A DNA stretch of 64,000 bases from contig NW_019091665.1 of the NCBI RefSeq assembly GCF_001949145.1, positions 145,889 to 209,888 of the forward strand, in the 5' to 3' direction. Shown one piece after another: positions 1 through 13,306 of this stretch. The translations under genes were made by a program, and so were the position numbers. The first letter of the stretch is position 1; every line of letters starts with the position of its first letter. The notes beneath the pieces were generated by a model. That model was not told the origin of the DNA and ran no database searches. It was given only the letters and a program-made list of their open reading frames with translations. The stretch comes from Acanthaster planci. Taxonomy: Eukaryota; Echinodermata; Asteroidea; Valvatida; Acanthasteridae.

Positions 1-2665
1 TCTTAATTTCACATACATGACACTCAAGTAGTACTTGAATCCTCAATGGTTGTATAGGTTGACACTACGATCTGTCTGACTCCACTACTCAAATGTCTGT
101 GTCAAGATGTTTGTATGTGTCTGTCTGCATGTGTGTACACAATGCTTGTTCCATAGTTGCGGGGACCACACATTGTACAATGATTACCGCAAAGATCTGA
201 AATATTGTGAAGGCACACCACAGCCTCTCGAGATTAGAGGCACACTAAGGCTTCTCCAATCTCGATCAATTTCCCTCGCCCCCCATTTCTCCTCAACAAG
301 GTGCTGGCATTAGTAGTGTGTTTGGTGGAGCACAGTTTGTCACAGTGTAGACCGGTTGTAGGAAAATGGACAAAAACAGTGAAAGATCCCTCTAATGATA
401 GCCTGAGTCTCAATAATATTTCTACTCCTTGAAGTTACATGTAGAAGTTGGGTATTCAACTACACGTATCATTATGAGCTCCACTGAGGAAAGTGTTAGC
501 TAAGTGTTCTTCCATTTTCATGGGGGGCCAGGGTTCTCCAAAGGGGGCACCCTTTGTTGGTTCCTACAATTCATCTGTTTCCAGTATACTAGCAGTGAGT
601 ATTTCTTATTCAGTTAACATCACAGTGAGGTTCCCATGTACCAACAAGATAGGAAAAACCACAATTGAAAGCACAAGAGCAAGGCAAGAGCCAACTTATT
701 TCATGGGAAGGGTTAATATAAAGAAGGTTCTTAAAATAATCCATGGACGGAGCATTGATGTTGTTGTAACAATTAACAGTGGGGACCAATGAGGGAATAA
801 ATGTGTGCTTGGCCAGTCTTAAACGGTCATTTAAGACAAGCTCAGGAGAATGGATGCGACTAATGCTCAAGCTGCAGGGGAGGGCATTATTATTATTAGT
901 TAATTTAAGACAAACCAAGCATTCATTCCCGTTCATAAATACCCTTTACATCAGAAAGTCAAAAGAAGTCAATATACAACAAATTTCCAAGGAGTTTGAT
1001 CAAGAACTTTACTTTCATTTTCCAGAACACCCGTATCCATTTTATGGTATATTCCTTGCGCAAATAGTCAAGAACAATCTCCTTATATGGACTTGGTGCA
1101 CGCGGTGACTTCTGCATGCCGTGGTGCACACAGACTCTTGACTAATAGGAATGGATTAATACTGTCTTGTCTCCAGGAGTCAGCACGTTTTTATGCAGCA
1201 GGCATTATCAAATCGCAGAGGGCATTATCAAATATAACGTTGTGCGTTGTTGAATAGGGAAACTGTCTAAGGTATTTATGAATGCATATTAATGCTTCAA
1301 GAGCAAGGAAGTCTAACTACATATAGTTTATATTCTTGAACTTATTCCGAAAATATTTTGGACATCCACGGATAACAAAAAGCAATTCTGAAGGTATAAC
1401 TGAAAGTGTTAAACAGTATTTTTGGCCATAAGTTGCAGCACAGTTGTCAAGTTTAGCTGCATCTGCAACACACTCAGCCCCAATCAGCCACCTTCACGTA
1501 CTCATGGCTCAAGCTCCAAAATGCCTCCCAACTTGGAATTAAAGATGTCTGGCTCATCCAAATATGGTGCACAAAGAACGTTGCATCATACACCACCTAA
1601 GGACCTCATGTGGCTCCTCAGCAAATACAAACACAGCCAGATAAATCACCATTCTAAACGGCCCATTACCCAATCAGAAATGAGCCATTAGCCGGCAGTC
1701 TTTGCCTAGTTATCCCCATTCCACTGAAAAACAAATACATTAAGCCTTTCCAAGAGGGATGCTTAATCACTTAGGCCTTTCACCTGTTTGGCAAGAGCCG
1801 ATTTTACTTTGCATGAAAAAACTGTACCCATTTCCCTTCATTAAACTTTGTACCTTAACAGTGAACACTATTCATTCGGATGTGGCAGCTTTGTTGTTCT
1901 GTATCCAATGCAACACATACATGTACACGTAAATGTATCCCACAAAGTAGAACAACGTATACACATTCCTGTAGCCTACATAAATGAGATGCAATATCCA
2001 GCTACTCCTCTTAAGAGATCAGTAAAATCTTATCATATAGTTCATGCAAATGACTGATGTATTCAAAGCAAGGTTGATCCTCTGTGTTTTACTTTCTCAG
2101 GATGTGACTCAAGTTTTCACGTTCCGAGTTGCGACTGAAAATTGCGTCTGCTAGTGTGAGGAAACCCGCAAGCACTTTACCCACCCAACTGGGGTAGAGT
2201 GTTCTTTGCTTGTGTGAGAAGCTGCAGCAAATTGTCTGCTTGTGTATGCACGTGGTTCAATGGTACATTTAATACACATGTATTAAATGGTCTCACTGTT
2301 GAATATACCAAACACATCACTGACATGTGATCGAGATACACCCCCTTCGTCCTTTCATACCCTTTCACCCTTTTCTTTTCTCAAATCTTTCACTTTTTTC
2401 CCTGTTTCTTTTTTTTCTTCATTTTTTTGCTGGGAGGGGCAAGTATCCCCATGGCCCATCCCCTGGCAATGCCCATGGTGAAAATGTACATGTATTTGGA
2501 TTTTGTATAAATAATACTGTAAGTTACACTTTGAGAAACATGAAGGGCTAACTACCCACGAAATCTACAATCTTTCGAAAAGTCAAGCAGACTTAAAACC
2601 AGAGCAACCGGCTTCAATATTTAGATAAACAAACCACCCTTGTTGTATACCTGTTGTATACCTAC
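1..2665 (-). other. TRIM9 intron after exon 6 (continues off window)
   Basis: No further TRIM9 exon is recognisable here on either strand. There are scattered short ORFs without family resemblance and a pyrimidine-rich stretch at about 2340-2440. Treated as intronic because exon 6 ends in a good donor at 2665 and the FN3 domain is incomplete. Confidence 0.7.
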
Positions 2666-2805
2666 CCTGAACTCCCCGTTGTTTCCATCGTCAAGCTCCA
2701 GCACATAGCCTTCCACCCAGCTGGATGGGTATGGCTGCCAGGCTAGGGTCACACTATTGTTCTCGGCGCTGCAATTTTCTGTGACGATGATGGGGGGGTC
2801 AGGCA
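2666..2805 (-). CDS. TRIM9: TRIM9 exon 6: first half of FN3 domain (partial gene)
   Basis: A 140-nt exon that completes a codon (2 nt) and ends in phase 0. It encodes the first strands of the fibronectin type III domain: PDPPIIVTENC, then NNSVTLAW, then the diagnostic GYVLELDDGNNGEFR, close to human GYILELDDGNGGQFR. The acceptor is CCTAG (AG at 2807-2806) and the donor GTAGGT runs from 2665. Remaining FN3 strands and the SPRY domain were looked for on the minus strand below 2665 and not found, so the gene continues past the left edge. Confidence 0.95.
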
Positions 2806-3320
2806 CTAGGTTTTAAAAATAAAAGGTAATGTGCACCACTTAATCCCAGCAAGTTACACTTTAACTTGAACAGTGAGCTTCTTTGAAATTGGGAAACATA
2901 CAGCTGTACATTGTATACAATCCCAGCGTAAGGCAGAGTATAGGAAGAACTGGATGATTTATAGTATATCTTAGAATTTGCTTGCAGATGTATGAGGCAG
3001 CTGTGCAAGTCCCCACATATCCAGCACAAGTTATCAATTCTTAAGTCAAGTCACAAGCTATTCAAGTGACAACAGCATTCTTTAGTCACTCTTGACCCTG
3101 TTACTGGTCTTGGGAAAAGAACTTGACTGGACTTATGAAGGGTTTTGTGAATAATGGACTTGACTAAAACACTGGCAGAAGGCATGTGAATAAATGGAAA
3201 ACTACCAAAAGACAGGATCTCCCTTTGATGAATGCTGGATGTCTAGAGTTCAAATATTTTCTCAGCGTTGCCTTTTCCTGGCAGGAGAATTTCTGCTTCC
3301 TGTCCTGGATTAAACATTAC

Positions 3321-3477
3321 CTTTCATCTCTTTGAAGTTGAGTCGCTCAATGGCCCTCAGAACGGGCCCACTGTCCAGCGTCAGGTCAAACTCGGCATCC
3401 ACCCGGTGCTCCAGGATCATCTCCTTCTTCCAGGAGACTTCGGTGTGGCGAACGCGGTTGATCAGAGCACCAGACAC
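3321..3477 (-). CDS. TRIM9: TRIM9 exon 5: COS-box region
   Basis: A 157-nt exon starting in phase 0 and ending after the first base of a codon. It encodes VSGALINRVRHTEVSW at the start and DAEFDLTLDSGPVLRAIERL later, matching the TRIM9 stretch with DALIRRVHLTEDQW and DFDLSLDNSPLLQSIHQL in human. The acceptor is CCGCAG (AG at 3479-3478) and the donor is AAAG followed by GTAATG from 3320. Its function is the C-terminal COS box of subclass C-I TRIM proteins. Confidence 0.95.
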
Positions 3478-6400
3478 CTGCGGAAATGGCAGGCTAACGT
3501 TGAGAGTGGCAGAAAATAATTTCAAATGGAATGGGAAACTGTTGACAGAGAGAGGCCAGAGTGTTTGATTGTGACTTTCTCTGCTCTGTTTGCAATTTTC
3601 CAAAGCTCTTTAGCTCTTGATAAATAAAACAAGACTGTCTAGAAACTGGTAAGTTTATTTCTTTTACCGACGTGCCCATTTTTTGAGAGTTGTTAAAATT
3701 GTCTACACATATGTTCTTCTGGCACAGCCATATTTTATTTTCAATGGGACTTGACAGCAAGCAAGTTGGGGAAAAAGGAGGGTTTTAGTCAGTTTCTTCC
3801 CAAAGCATTTTGATGGAAGTCTTTAACATTTCAAAAACCTTCAAAATATATTCCATATGTGTCAGGGAGGTGGGTGTCACCCATTCCCTCTGCAAGTAGG
3901 TTTCCAAAATTTCCAGGTATCAGCATTAAGATTTCTTGGTTAATATATCTGTAAAGTACATTTGGATTTCGTGGTACACAAGACAATATACACATAGCAA
4001 GATGCAGATGTGATTGCAGATTTTCAGTGTGACCAACATCTGGAATCCAATCATTCATTTCTCATGTGCACAATATTGTACATCATCCCCTCTACTAAAT
4101 ATATAGTAAAAAGTGACGCCTGAATAGAATTGTAGTGCCAAAAAATGCTTGTGTAAATATATTACACAGGCGCACAGAACTTTAGTAAGTTACTACAGTA
4201 ATAACTGCATTCCCAAACTTAAGAATACTTGACATAGTCTGGGAGAGAACAATTTTAGTGCGTGTTTATACTTTGTAGAACATATTAAATAAGATGGAAT
4301 GGAATTCTGACTTATTTGCTATGTACACATGTAACTGTTTCTAAGACATGGGTGAAATATACACATACTGTGCTTGGATGAAAATTCATGATAAAATACA
4401 CCTGCAGCATATTTGGACACGTGTGTCATTATTTGAGCATAGCACACTGCAATGTTGATACATACACCAATTGTGTTGTAGTTTGGGACGTAACGATTAG
4501 AACAAAATACCAGTATGGAATAGACAATTTCAAAGGATTCCATTGGTATGTGCACAAACGTGAATTGCTGGTGTATGGCAAGTTCCCGATGTAGTAATGC
4601 AATGCCGCTGTTTGCTCAGGCATCAGTCATATCACCATGACAACCGCAGTGATATATCACACATGCCGAGATAACCCAAACGGAACATGAATCTGTCCTA
4701 CCCATGTTTCAATACCAGAATATCCCATCTGGTAAGACTGAAAAAGAAGCAACTGGGGCAATGTGAATGGTGGCACAGATTTATTGCTGAATGTATACAT
4801 GAGTCACTTCTCTCCATTCCCCCAGCCCCCCCCCTCCCAAATATGCCCCAAGGGAAGACAACTAAAAACCTGACAGGTTTTTGATCAACATTTTTTGGCT
4901 GTGCAGAATTCCGTTCATTTATCATGAGAACACTGTTGTATGCATATTCTATTTGTATTTGATTTGATGGGTTTAAGTTGATTGTGGTTTCTGGATGCAA
5001 TGTGTAGCATTATTCCGGTGGTAGAAAATATGTGGCATAGTGCTTATTGATGGAAGCCAGAGTAGAACTTATGCAGGTCCATTCCTCTCATGAGAAGACC
5101 CCACTTGTTTGTGTCCATTCAGTTGAAAATTGGCTACGAACATTCTGTGCACAAGCATACATATCCCCACAATGTCCTTCCTTGTTACTAGTAAGCAGGT
5201 CGCACAGTATCATGTACAATTTCATTGCGCAATGTATATAAATACATATATTTCTTTATAATTGCAATGAGGCCAATTTCTTGGTGCTGCTTGCTAGTAA
5301 GCGCAGAGAACATCCACTTGGCCACAAACATTAATGCACATTAATGTCTTTGGCTGGTTCACAGCTGATTTTTGCCGAGCACATCAATCTTCTCAGCGCT
5401 TTTCTCGGCCTAAAAGCGCCCCATGAAATTGAAACCAGAAAGTCTGAGATCTGTGCCTAATCCTGTGCATTCGACAACTGCACATCTCTCTGACATGCCC
5501 ATCACTATTCACTGAACATTCTTTGCCACTATTTGTTTCAGCAAATTTCTTCAGTCTAATAGACAACAGATAAGGAGCTTCTATCGTGTCTTTCCCCCAT
5601 CTTTGATCACCAAATCCTTGGTATGATATAAAAGTGTCTCTCAAGAGACCAGGAAGACTTTAATAATACTGTATCGAGCCATTCTAGATGCAACTTTCTG
5701 GGTGAAAACACAACTTTTTTGGTGCACCAGGGTAAAAAATGGAACACTTTTGTTCACTGGGTCAGTTTACTTTTTTGTTGCCATGATTCGTTTCGATGTG
5801 CAAAAAAGACTAGGTTTCATGTTTCAACAAGAGAGACCCTGCAGCTATCGGATGAGTACATGCACAAAGGCTTGTTCTTTGTTATCAAATTTTATATTAA
5901 ACATCCTCCCAGTCCAACCAGTCTGCAAAAACATTTCAAGTTTGCAACTTCTGTCTCCCTTTCATGCGATGGCTCACAATGTGCCTCCAAATATATTCAT
6001 TCTCAATCGAGTCATTTACGGGAAACCAGTTCAGCGGTGAGAAACACAATCAGCCGCCTCAGTCGTTGACCCCCTCAGTTTTTCGTTCACGCTATCTTTA
6101 GAGCACATAATATGCAGTTGTGGGGACTTTGAAGGCTATTTTGGGCCTTTAATTTGCACGCTGAAATCAATCATGACTGCGGAGCGGGCTCATGTTGTTG
6201 GAAGTTCCCTGGGGCCGGCTGTGATTGCACAGTGTCTACTCCTTTTGCCATTGGCCCAGTTTCCATTAATAACCACTCATCACATTTCCCCAAAATCTGC
6301 AATTTGAGGGAACAGAATCGACAGCACACTGATTACGTTCTGGGGTTATTCTAGGGTAGATGCAGGTTTTCTTGAAAATAGGTCTTTCAAACATACAACA

Positions 6401-7019
6401 AATTTAAGCTATAGAAGGTTATTTCCAGGACAAAGTTGCAGAAAAATTGTAAAATCTAGTTCCTTTTTCCTAGTCCAAGGAATGAAGTATCTTTTCTGTG
6501 CATGTCTTGAACACCCACGTACAACAATATTTTAAGCAAAGAGTTGGTTGCTAAAACTTGTATGTTGCATTCTGTGGCTTTCTGATGTTTCTGACTGAGC
6601 GAAACCAAGAGAGGGTGCAATTTTCCTCATAACAGAGGCTCCTTCAGTGGGAATTGCACTTGGCTGGCTCACAAATTACTATGAAATATGCACGTTACAG
6701 TCTCATCAGTACCAACAAAATGAACACTCCCCACCGACATGGCTCTTTCAACCGACGAGGTAGTGCTTCTGCTCAAAGGCACATTGTGAAAGAATGGACT
6801 ACAACACTGAGGTGTAGTATCTGAAGCATCCCTCCACTCTCTCCAAAGCATCACCTGGCTGTGCCTAAGAGTATACATGTGTCAATGGGAAGCCACTGGA
6901 GCAGCTAGCCATACATGTAGGTGCACATGTTACTTTCAGCCACAGCCACAACCTTCAGACACAGCACTACACACAACAGGGGTTCCATTTCTGAATACTG
7001 CCCCCCCTCATCCCATTAC
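3478..7019 (-). other. TRIM9 intron between exons 5 and 4
   Basis: About 3.5 kb without coding evidence. The small ORFs present lack similarity that I recognise. The stretch at about 6070-6340 is free of the GTACAT clusters seen elsewhere and is less repetitive, but nothing specific is identifiable. The shorter intron at 2806-3320 is likewise featureless. Confidence 0.7.
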
Positions 7020-7160
7020 CATCAAGAAGGCTGCAGGATCCTGCTCCTTCATGACCTCTATGGCGTATTCCAGCAGGCCAGTGGTCTGCTTCAGTTTGCT
7101 GCTGCACTGCCCAATGTGGTTCTTGATCATCTTGGTCTTGAACTCACGCTCCCGCTGAAC
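7020..7160 (-). CDS. TRIM9: TRIM9 exon 4: end of coiled coil
   Basis: A 141-nt, phase 0-0 exon of 47 residues. The hallmark segment LKQTTGLLEYAIEVMKEQDP matches human [20 protein letters not shown]. The acceptor AG is at 7162-7161 and the donor is GTAATG from 7019. It ends with AAFLM, equivalent to the human SGFLQ at the same exon boundary. It forms the end of the coiled coil leading into the COS box, the microtubule-associating region of this TRIM class. Confidence 0.95.
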
Positions 7161-8587
7161 CTGAACAGGGAGGACAAAAATTTACAATCAGACAATGGCC
7201 TAACTGCAGTACCCTGAAATGACAAAGCCGTGTTCCCATGGCAGTCATCTGGGGGTGAGTTACATATACAATGAGTGCTTGACAGATATTACAACTAAAT
7301 TTGGGAATCTGTGCTATATGTATATAATTTCAGTGCTGTTTGACTTCTTACCTCTCATGGTTTCCAATTTAAGAAGCTCAAGGTTCCAAATTCAACCCAA
7401 ACCCGTAAATTAAAAAAACACATAAACACTGCATATTAAACCTGAAAGGAGTCTTTCATTTATTTTATCAGCCAAAGTTATTTCACTAGAAATCATTTCC
7501 AAAATTCTCAAGCATTCAAAATCCAACCCAAAACTAAATCCAAAGCAAACATACATGTACATGTACATGTAAGTGCAAATAAACACTGTGAAGCATTAGT
7601 ATTTCATTACCAGAAGGAAAACATAAATTTTGATAGCAGGCATGTTTACAACTTTTCATGGATTTATATACAGGTACATTTACATGTATAGCTAAAACTA
7701 TACATATTCAGGCAATGTATGTAAATTAATGAGTTAAAATCAATGCTACATGTACATATGTACTTGAAACATGTACGCTATGTGAAATACAGCCAGTGAT
7801 TAAAATGAAGAGGATGAAAACCACAGGAAAATAAAAACAACCAAAAACACAAAATGTCAAAGAACCACAGAAACCAACATGAAAATATTACAGAGGAATG
7901 TTGTCTCCCAATAGAGAAAGGGCAATTATAGTTAAGACACACCACTATTAAAAGAAATATGAAATACCAAACAAAGCCTCTAAAGACTGCAACATACAAA
8001 TCCCAACAGCTTTCATACTCCAGCCAGGCTACTTAAACCTTTTCTGAAGTATTCTTGCGATGAAAAGCATTTTGGTGACCTACATATACAGTATGTGTAT
8101 AGTTTTTCTCACCTCCCACCTTTTTGCTGATACAGTGACACAATTCCAAGCTGCACACAGATTTGCACACATTCTTACTCTCTAACTCCAGGAGGAGAAG
8201 CAAATTCATCGAAAATCTACCTGTTGGAAACTGAGATTTTGGCAACCTCCCACACAACAATCCGACATGGTTTTACTTGAATTTGCACACAACAAAATTC
8301 AGCCATAGTGGAGAGTTCAAAATTAAAGCAGACTCACCGGCACTGTACAAGCCAGTAGCAATTTAAACAGTAGTACATGTATGCCTTGTTGGCAAGCGTA
8401 AAAAGGCATTTATTGTGTTTTTATGGATCCGTAGACTTGGTCAAGAATCACAGTATTTGTTACTTAGAAAGCACTGTGCTTAAAATGCTAGGCTAATAAC
8501 AATCTCACCTGGAGAACCAGAATAATCCCATGCCAATCAAGATGAACTTTACCCAAATATATCAAACTTGATCATGCATTCTGAGGC

Positions 8588-9185
8588 TATGCCGAATATC
8601 CAAATATTCGCATTCAAAGAGAAGAGAGAATTTGTTTTTGTTTGTATTTAAATTGCAGTATGGAGGCTTGTTTCAAGCAGATTCCAGGCAGCTGATATGG
8701 CCAACAGTCTAATACAAAATCCATCCTAAAATATGAAAATAGCTTTTTTAAAACAAATATGAATGTCCCATGATAGTATTCGTTGTGATAATGATGCAGT
8801 GATGCAAACTTTGTTGAAAGAATATATGATGAAACCTTGATGTAAATTTTTCAACTTGAAATCGAATGACTGGAGGTCTGAAGAAGAAGATGGCTGCATC
8901 AGATGAAGTTGTAAGCAGTCTGTCAGCAACCACAAATTGTGGTGTCGGAGACATTTTTTTAATTGTAACCATATTATTAAATCGTCCTAATATAATAATC
9001 CTAAAAGTGAGTAGCTTTTATAGTGATTGTAATGTACAATTGGCTGTGTTATTGCGACTGATTTTGTATATGGTTTGTTCAGCAACAATCTGCCAGCCAG
9101 CTACATCCAAATATTCAAATATTCCCATTGAATTGAAGGTTGTTTAAGTATATTCGAAGTCAATTATTCGAATTGACTCGGCCCT
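8588..9185 (-). mobile_element. AATATTCG-type dispersed repeat, copy 1
   Basis: Read on the minus strand it matches 47691-48193 through several blocks: GAGTCAATT near the start, CACACAATTTTACATTA-like, TTTCATCATAT, GCATCA, GAATACTATC, CATATTYTYGGATGGATT and GGAATCTGCTTGAAAC. Ends carry AATATTCG/CGAATATT motifs. About 100 nt here are absent from the other copy. Confidence 0.75.
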
Positions 9186-12051
9186 AGTGCATTCTTGACT
9201 TGTGAAACACGATTTGGTATTGTGATTTATTATCAAGGAAGGATAAAGGATGGTCCATTTGCATTTCCCTCTCCATAATTCAGAGTGTCTTCCATCCAAT
9301 CAGCCCTGTGAATTATCAGAAGATAAACTAGGCGAACATTTCATCCATTTTAACTTTAAAAAAGCTCTGTGACTCTGATGCTAGGCCTTGTTCACAAATC
9401 CACAATGTAACTGTACAGCAGCAAGCATGTAATGATCACTGTGTCGAGTGTTTCAATTACCTATGAAATAGTGCAGCGCCTCAGCCACTGATTGTTTGTG
9501 ACAGCACTCGTGATTTCTGGCCAAACAAAAGCCCCCACTCCAAATATTAAAGTACATAATCTCCTTTGTTTCCAGTCTGGCACTGTCCCAACCTAGCTTG
9601 AAGAAATCCCCAAGGGAAACCCAGTAGGAGCATTGCCAAAGAACCATTTCTTTCTCCCTACCAATCTCCCCCTCCCCATCATCTGAGTGTTGAGACAACA
9701 ACTCACGGGACTTTAATTACGATGCGCCAGGAACGAGCCATGATGAAACTTATTAAGCACGCTCGTCACTTAATATTAAGCAAATATGTTTGTTCTACCG
9801 GCTTGCAGGCACTGAATGTGGAGCAACATTGGATTTCACTGAGCTGCTTCCCCCGGACAGTAGCACAGTGTATGGCACTTATCATCAGGGAAGGGCAGCA
9901 TGAGGTGAAAACAGGCTGGCAGTGTTCTTAAATGACCCACTGCTGAAGAAGCTGGGGTTTACATGTACATGTAGCTGTTGCACTTTCAAGAGAAGATAAT
10001 GTTATGATGCTAGGATGCAAAAGTGCAATGTTCTCATTCTTTGAAAGCCAGGCAATTGGAGAAATTAATCACATGAACACTGTACGTGTGTATGTACATT
10101 TTGTACATGTACAGACCAGACAACCTCTAAATATATTTTCTTTTCAACTGTAGGCTTAAGGATTTTAAGATTTTCACATTAGATTACCAATAAATTCTAA
10201 AAATGTCACCTTCCACTAATCTTTAACCAAAACTAAAACTGCCATTTTAGGTTCATTTTATCCGGTCCCAGAGAGTTACTTTTATGAACAAAATGTAAAA
10301 TGGCACGTAAACCTGACATATACAGGACAAAGTCTCTGTGGGTCTCTGTTGGCTTCCGAACCTTAACTACAGCTATCCCTTTCTCACAAATCCTGGAGCC
10401 AGTGCTGTTCCCATCTGCTGGCTAAAACCACAAGGCACTAAGAGTCCATTTTCAAAATACTTGGAAGTTGGGCAGCATTCCATTTTGAACTTGATATGAC
10501 ACAAATCAACTCAAAATATGACTTTTTTCATTTCTTTTTTTAGTCTGGTAAGAAGTCTTAGATTAGAACAACAGCCTGGAGCTGAATTCTGTGGTTGGCT
10601 TCCCAGTTTTCCCCCCTTGGAGAGGTTAGAGTTTGTCTTGAGTATAAACCAGACAGCAGGCTCCACTAGATAAATACTGCTGGCTCCCCATCACCCCTAG
10701 CCTTCAGGGTATGCAGTGTACATGCTCCTTGATCTTGCCTGGATTTGCAGTGAAAAACAACAATGTGCACCAACAATTGATTTTAGGCTTCCATGACTTC
10801 TTTAGCCCAACCAGGCTTCCTATTTCAAGTAGCAAGAAAAGAAAAATGACTCATTCAGAGTCTCCAAGAAAGAAAGAGAACCTATGAAAAACACATTATA
10901 CAATTACCAAAAAGAAACTACTTGATTCATTATTACTACAAATTTAATTGCAAATACAATACAAACATACATGTACCAGTAATTAAGTATTACTAGAAAC
11001 GATACATGGCGAAGTAAATGTAGGCCTATAAGCTCTTCTTTCTCCTTCAGCATCAGGATACTTTTAAGGACATTGCAAACTTTTTCAAGGGGAAGGGTTT
11101 AAGTGAGGGACTATTAACATTTAATTAAATATTAGTCAAGATTTGATTTTACATTATTAAGGGGTGCAAGTTCCTTTCAAGTAATATGTAAATAACTAAA
11201 CTTGGTTAGATTCAACGAGGCTGGCCAGTTGCTCCAACCATGCTCCAACCATCTCTTCTTATTTCACCCTACAGTCCACCTTCGGATAAATGTCTACAAA
11301 AACTGACGTCTGTAAAACAGACAACCGGTATAACCCAATTTGCAATGCCATGAAAGAGCTTTTGTGGCCATTTGATGTCCCTTCAGAGCAGCCATACAAG
11401 CAAGGAGCAACAAATGGACGTACTGGTACATACATGTACATGAACTTGTTGGTAGAAACAAATCCTTCACTGTGTACATTAAAGTGCACTGCCATATTAC
11501 CTTAGCCTACAAGACCAACTGGGCTAATTGTCCCCTGAGGCTAGGGGGAGAGACTGGGGGGAGAGGGGGGAGGGGAGAGAATACACTCAAATGAATTTGA
11601 GTTTCTTCTTCCTGGGTAGTTTTAACAGATACCCATTGCTGCTGATGTAATCTACAGAAGGGATTCTTATCTGGCCTTGCTGAGGGGAGAGTGGATGGTT
11701 AGGTGGAGGACACAAGGGGAAAGAGGAAATATCAATACTTATTGCTGTAATACAGGTGCATGTACAAGGATGGACAAAATCGATGCATCCAATTCTGCAC
11801 AGTCCTTGTTGGTGTCATCTTTAAAGCCAGTTTTAATTGTTTGTTGAATCAAGTTCAATGTAAAAATGTAAAAAATACAAGTCATAACACTTTGTGATTT
11901 CTGTTCAGCAAACATTAACTATGGAGAGAGTGATTTACAAATATGTAGATGCTGAATCTAGTAATTTTTTCATGTTTCAATTTTTTGCTGTTTTAATACT
12001 CCAGCAGCCAACTACAATAGTGCATTTTTCAGGTGTATTCGATAAGTACAG

Positions 12052-12426
12052 GTAAGCCCAGCCAAATATTGGAACAATGTGATTAGTTGAATACTAAATA
12101 TTTGAATACTTCTAAATATTCACTGAGAATAAGACTTGACCAAAGAGTTTGATACCAGGATTATAATTTTCAGATTTCTCATTATTTTCATTACCAGTGG
12201 TACATGTAGTTGACTAATTGTTCAAGAAAAATTAAATGTCACCATGCTGATAATATGTAGTTTAGTTTTCTACATTTGTTGCAACTGCCACTTATTAATT
12301 TGTCAACTGAAAAACTTGCAGGGAAAAATTAATATATGAAATTCAATCATTCAAATACTGAACATTTGAGGTTCAATTTCAAACATTCAAGTACATGTAT
12401 TGAATTATTTGAATTAATCCAGCCTT
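12052..12426. mobile_element. AATATTCG-type repeat, diverged copy
   Basis: AT-rich segment with outer sequences like those of the other copies (AGCCAAATATT at the left, GAATTATTTGAATTAATCCAGCC at the right). The middle is only weakly alike, so membership in the family is tentative. Confidence 0.4.
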
Positions 12427-13012
12427 AGCACATATGCATGGAGTATGTTCATTTTATTTTTTAACCAACCATCCGAAGCTGTTTGCGCTCCTGTCAGAAA
12501 AAGAGAAAAGTCAAATAAGTCGGGCACAAAGCACTTTCCCACCGTGCACTTGGCACTGTTGTCCTGTGATCTCAGGTTCCACCAATCTCTCAGCTTGTAT
12601 TGCCTTACCTGGCAAGGTGTTTTGACAGGCAGCCTTGTCAAGAAGTTGGAGATCTCATACCAGATTAGCAAGGCAGAGAGCTGGCATCAGACTAGTGAGC
12701 CAGGTGATTGCCAGGTAAAGGGGGGGGGAGTGTTACTTGCAAGCCAGTCACCTGACTCCATGAGAAGGACTTGGTGAGCAATACAACCTGTTCCCTGCTG
12801 GGACATTGAAAAATTTGCCAGCTACTGATCTCTGACTACTATCGGGTACATGCAAGTAGTTGTACCATTACTGCCTCTCTCCTGCCATTCGAAATTCCAC
12901 CTCAGAGTCCATCTTTCCAAGACTAAGGCCAAACAAGCACAGCATTCGGCAACTGAACACACGACCTTTTAATTTTAAAACTCCATTCCTTGCACAATTA
13001 GACCAGAAAGAC

Positions 13013-13306
13013 AATAGACCGATTGCACCCGCTAAGTCATGTGACCTATAGTGGGTATTAAATATCAACAAACATGATGTTCACCAAAAGCAAAGTGCTT
13101 CATAAGTATCATTTACCAAAAATAATGCAGACGGTAGGTACCGTACTCAGACTACAGATGTGCATGTACTAGGTACAATGGAGAAGGGAGGGGACCAAAC
13201 CGTAACCTAGCTGTATACTTTGTAAACAACAGGCTCAAAACAGACGTTGTTATGGGGTTAAAACCCACTATAAGTCACATGATTTAACAGGCGCAATCGG
13301 TCTATT
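13013..13306. mobile_element. MITE-like element, 294 bp, TA-flanked
   Basis: The left arm has TAGACCGATTGCACCCG, then AGTCATGTGACCTATAGTGG. The right arm has the inverted equivalents (CCACTATAAGTCACATGA, then CGCAATCGGTCTA). Ends with TA on both sides fit a Tc1/mariner-type TA target duplication. No ORF. Confidence 0.85.
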
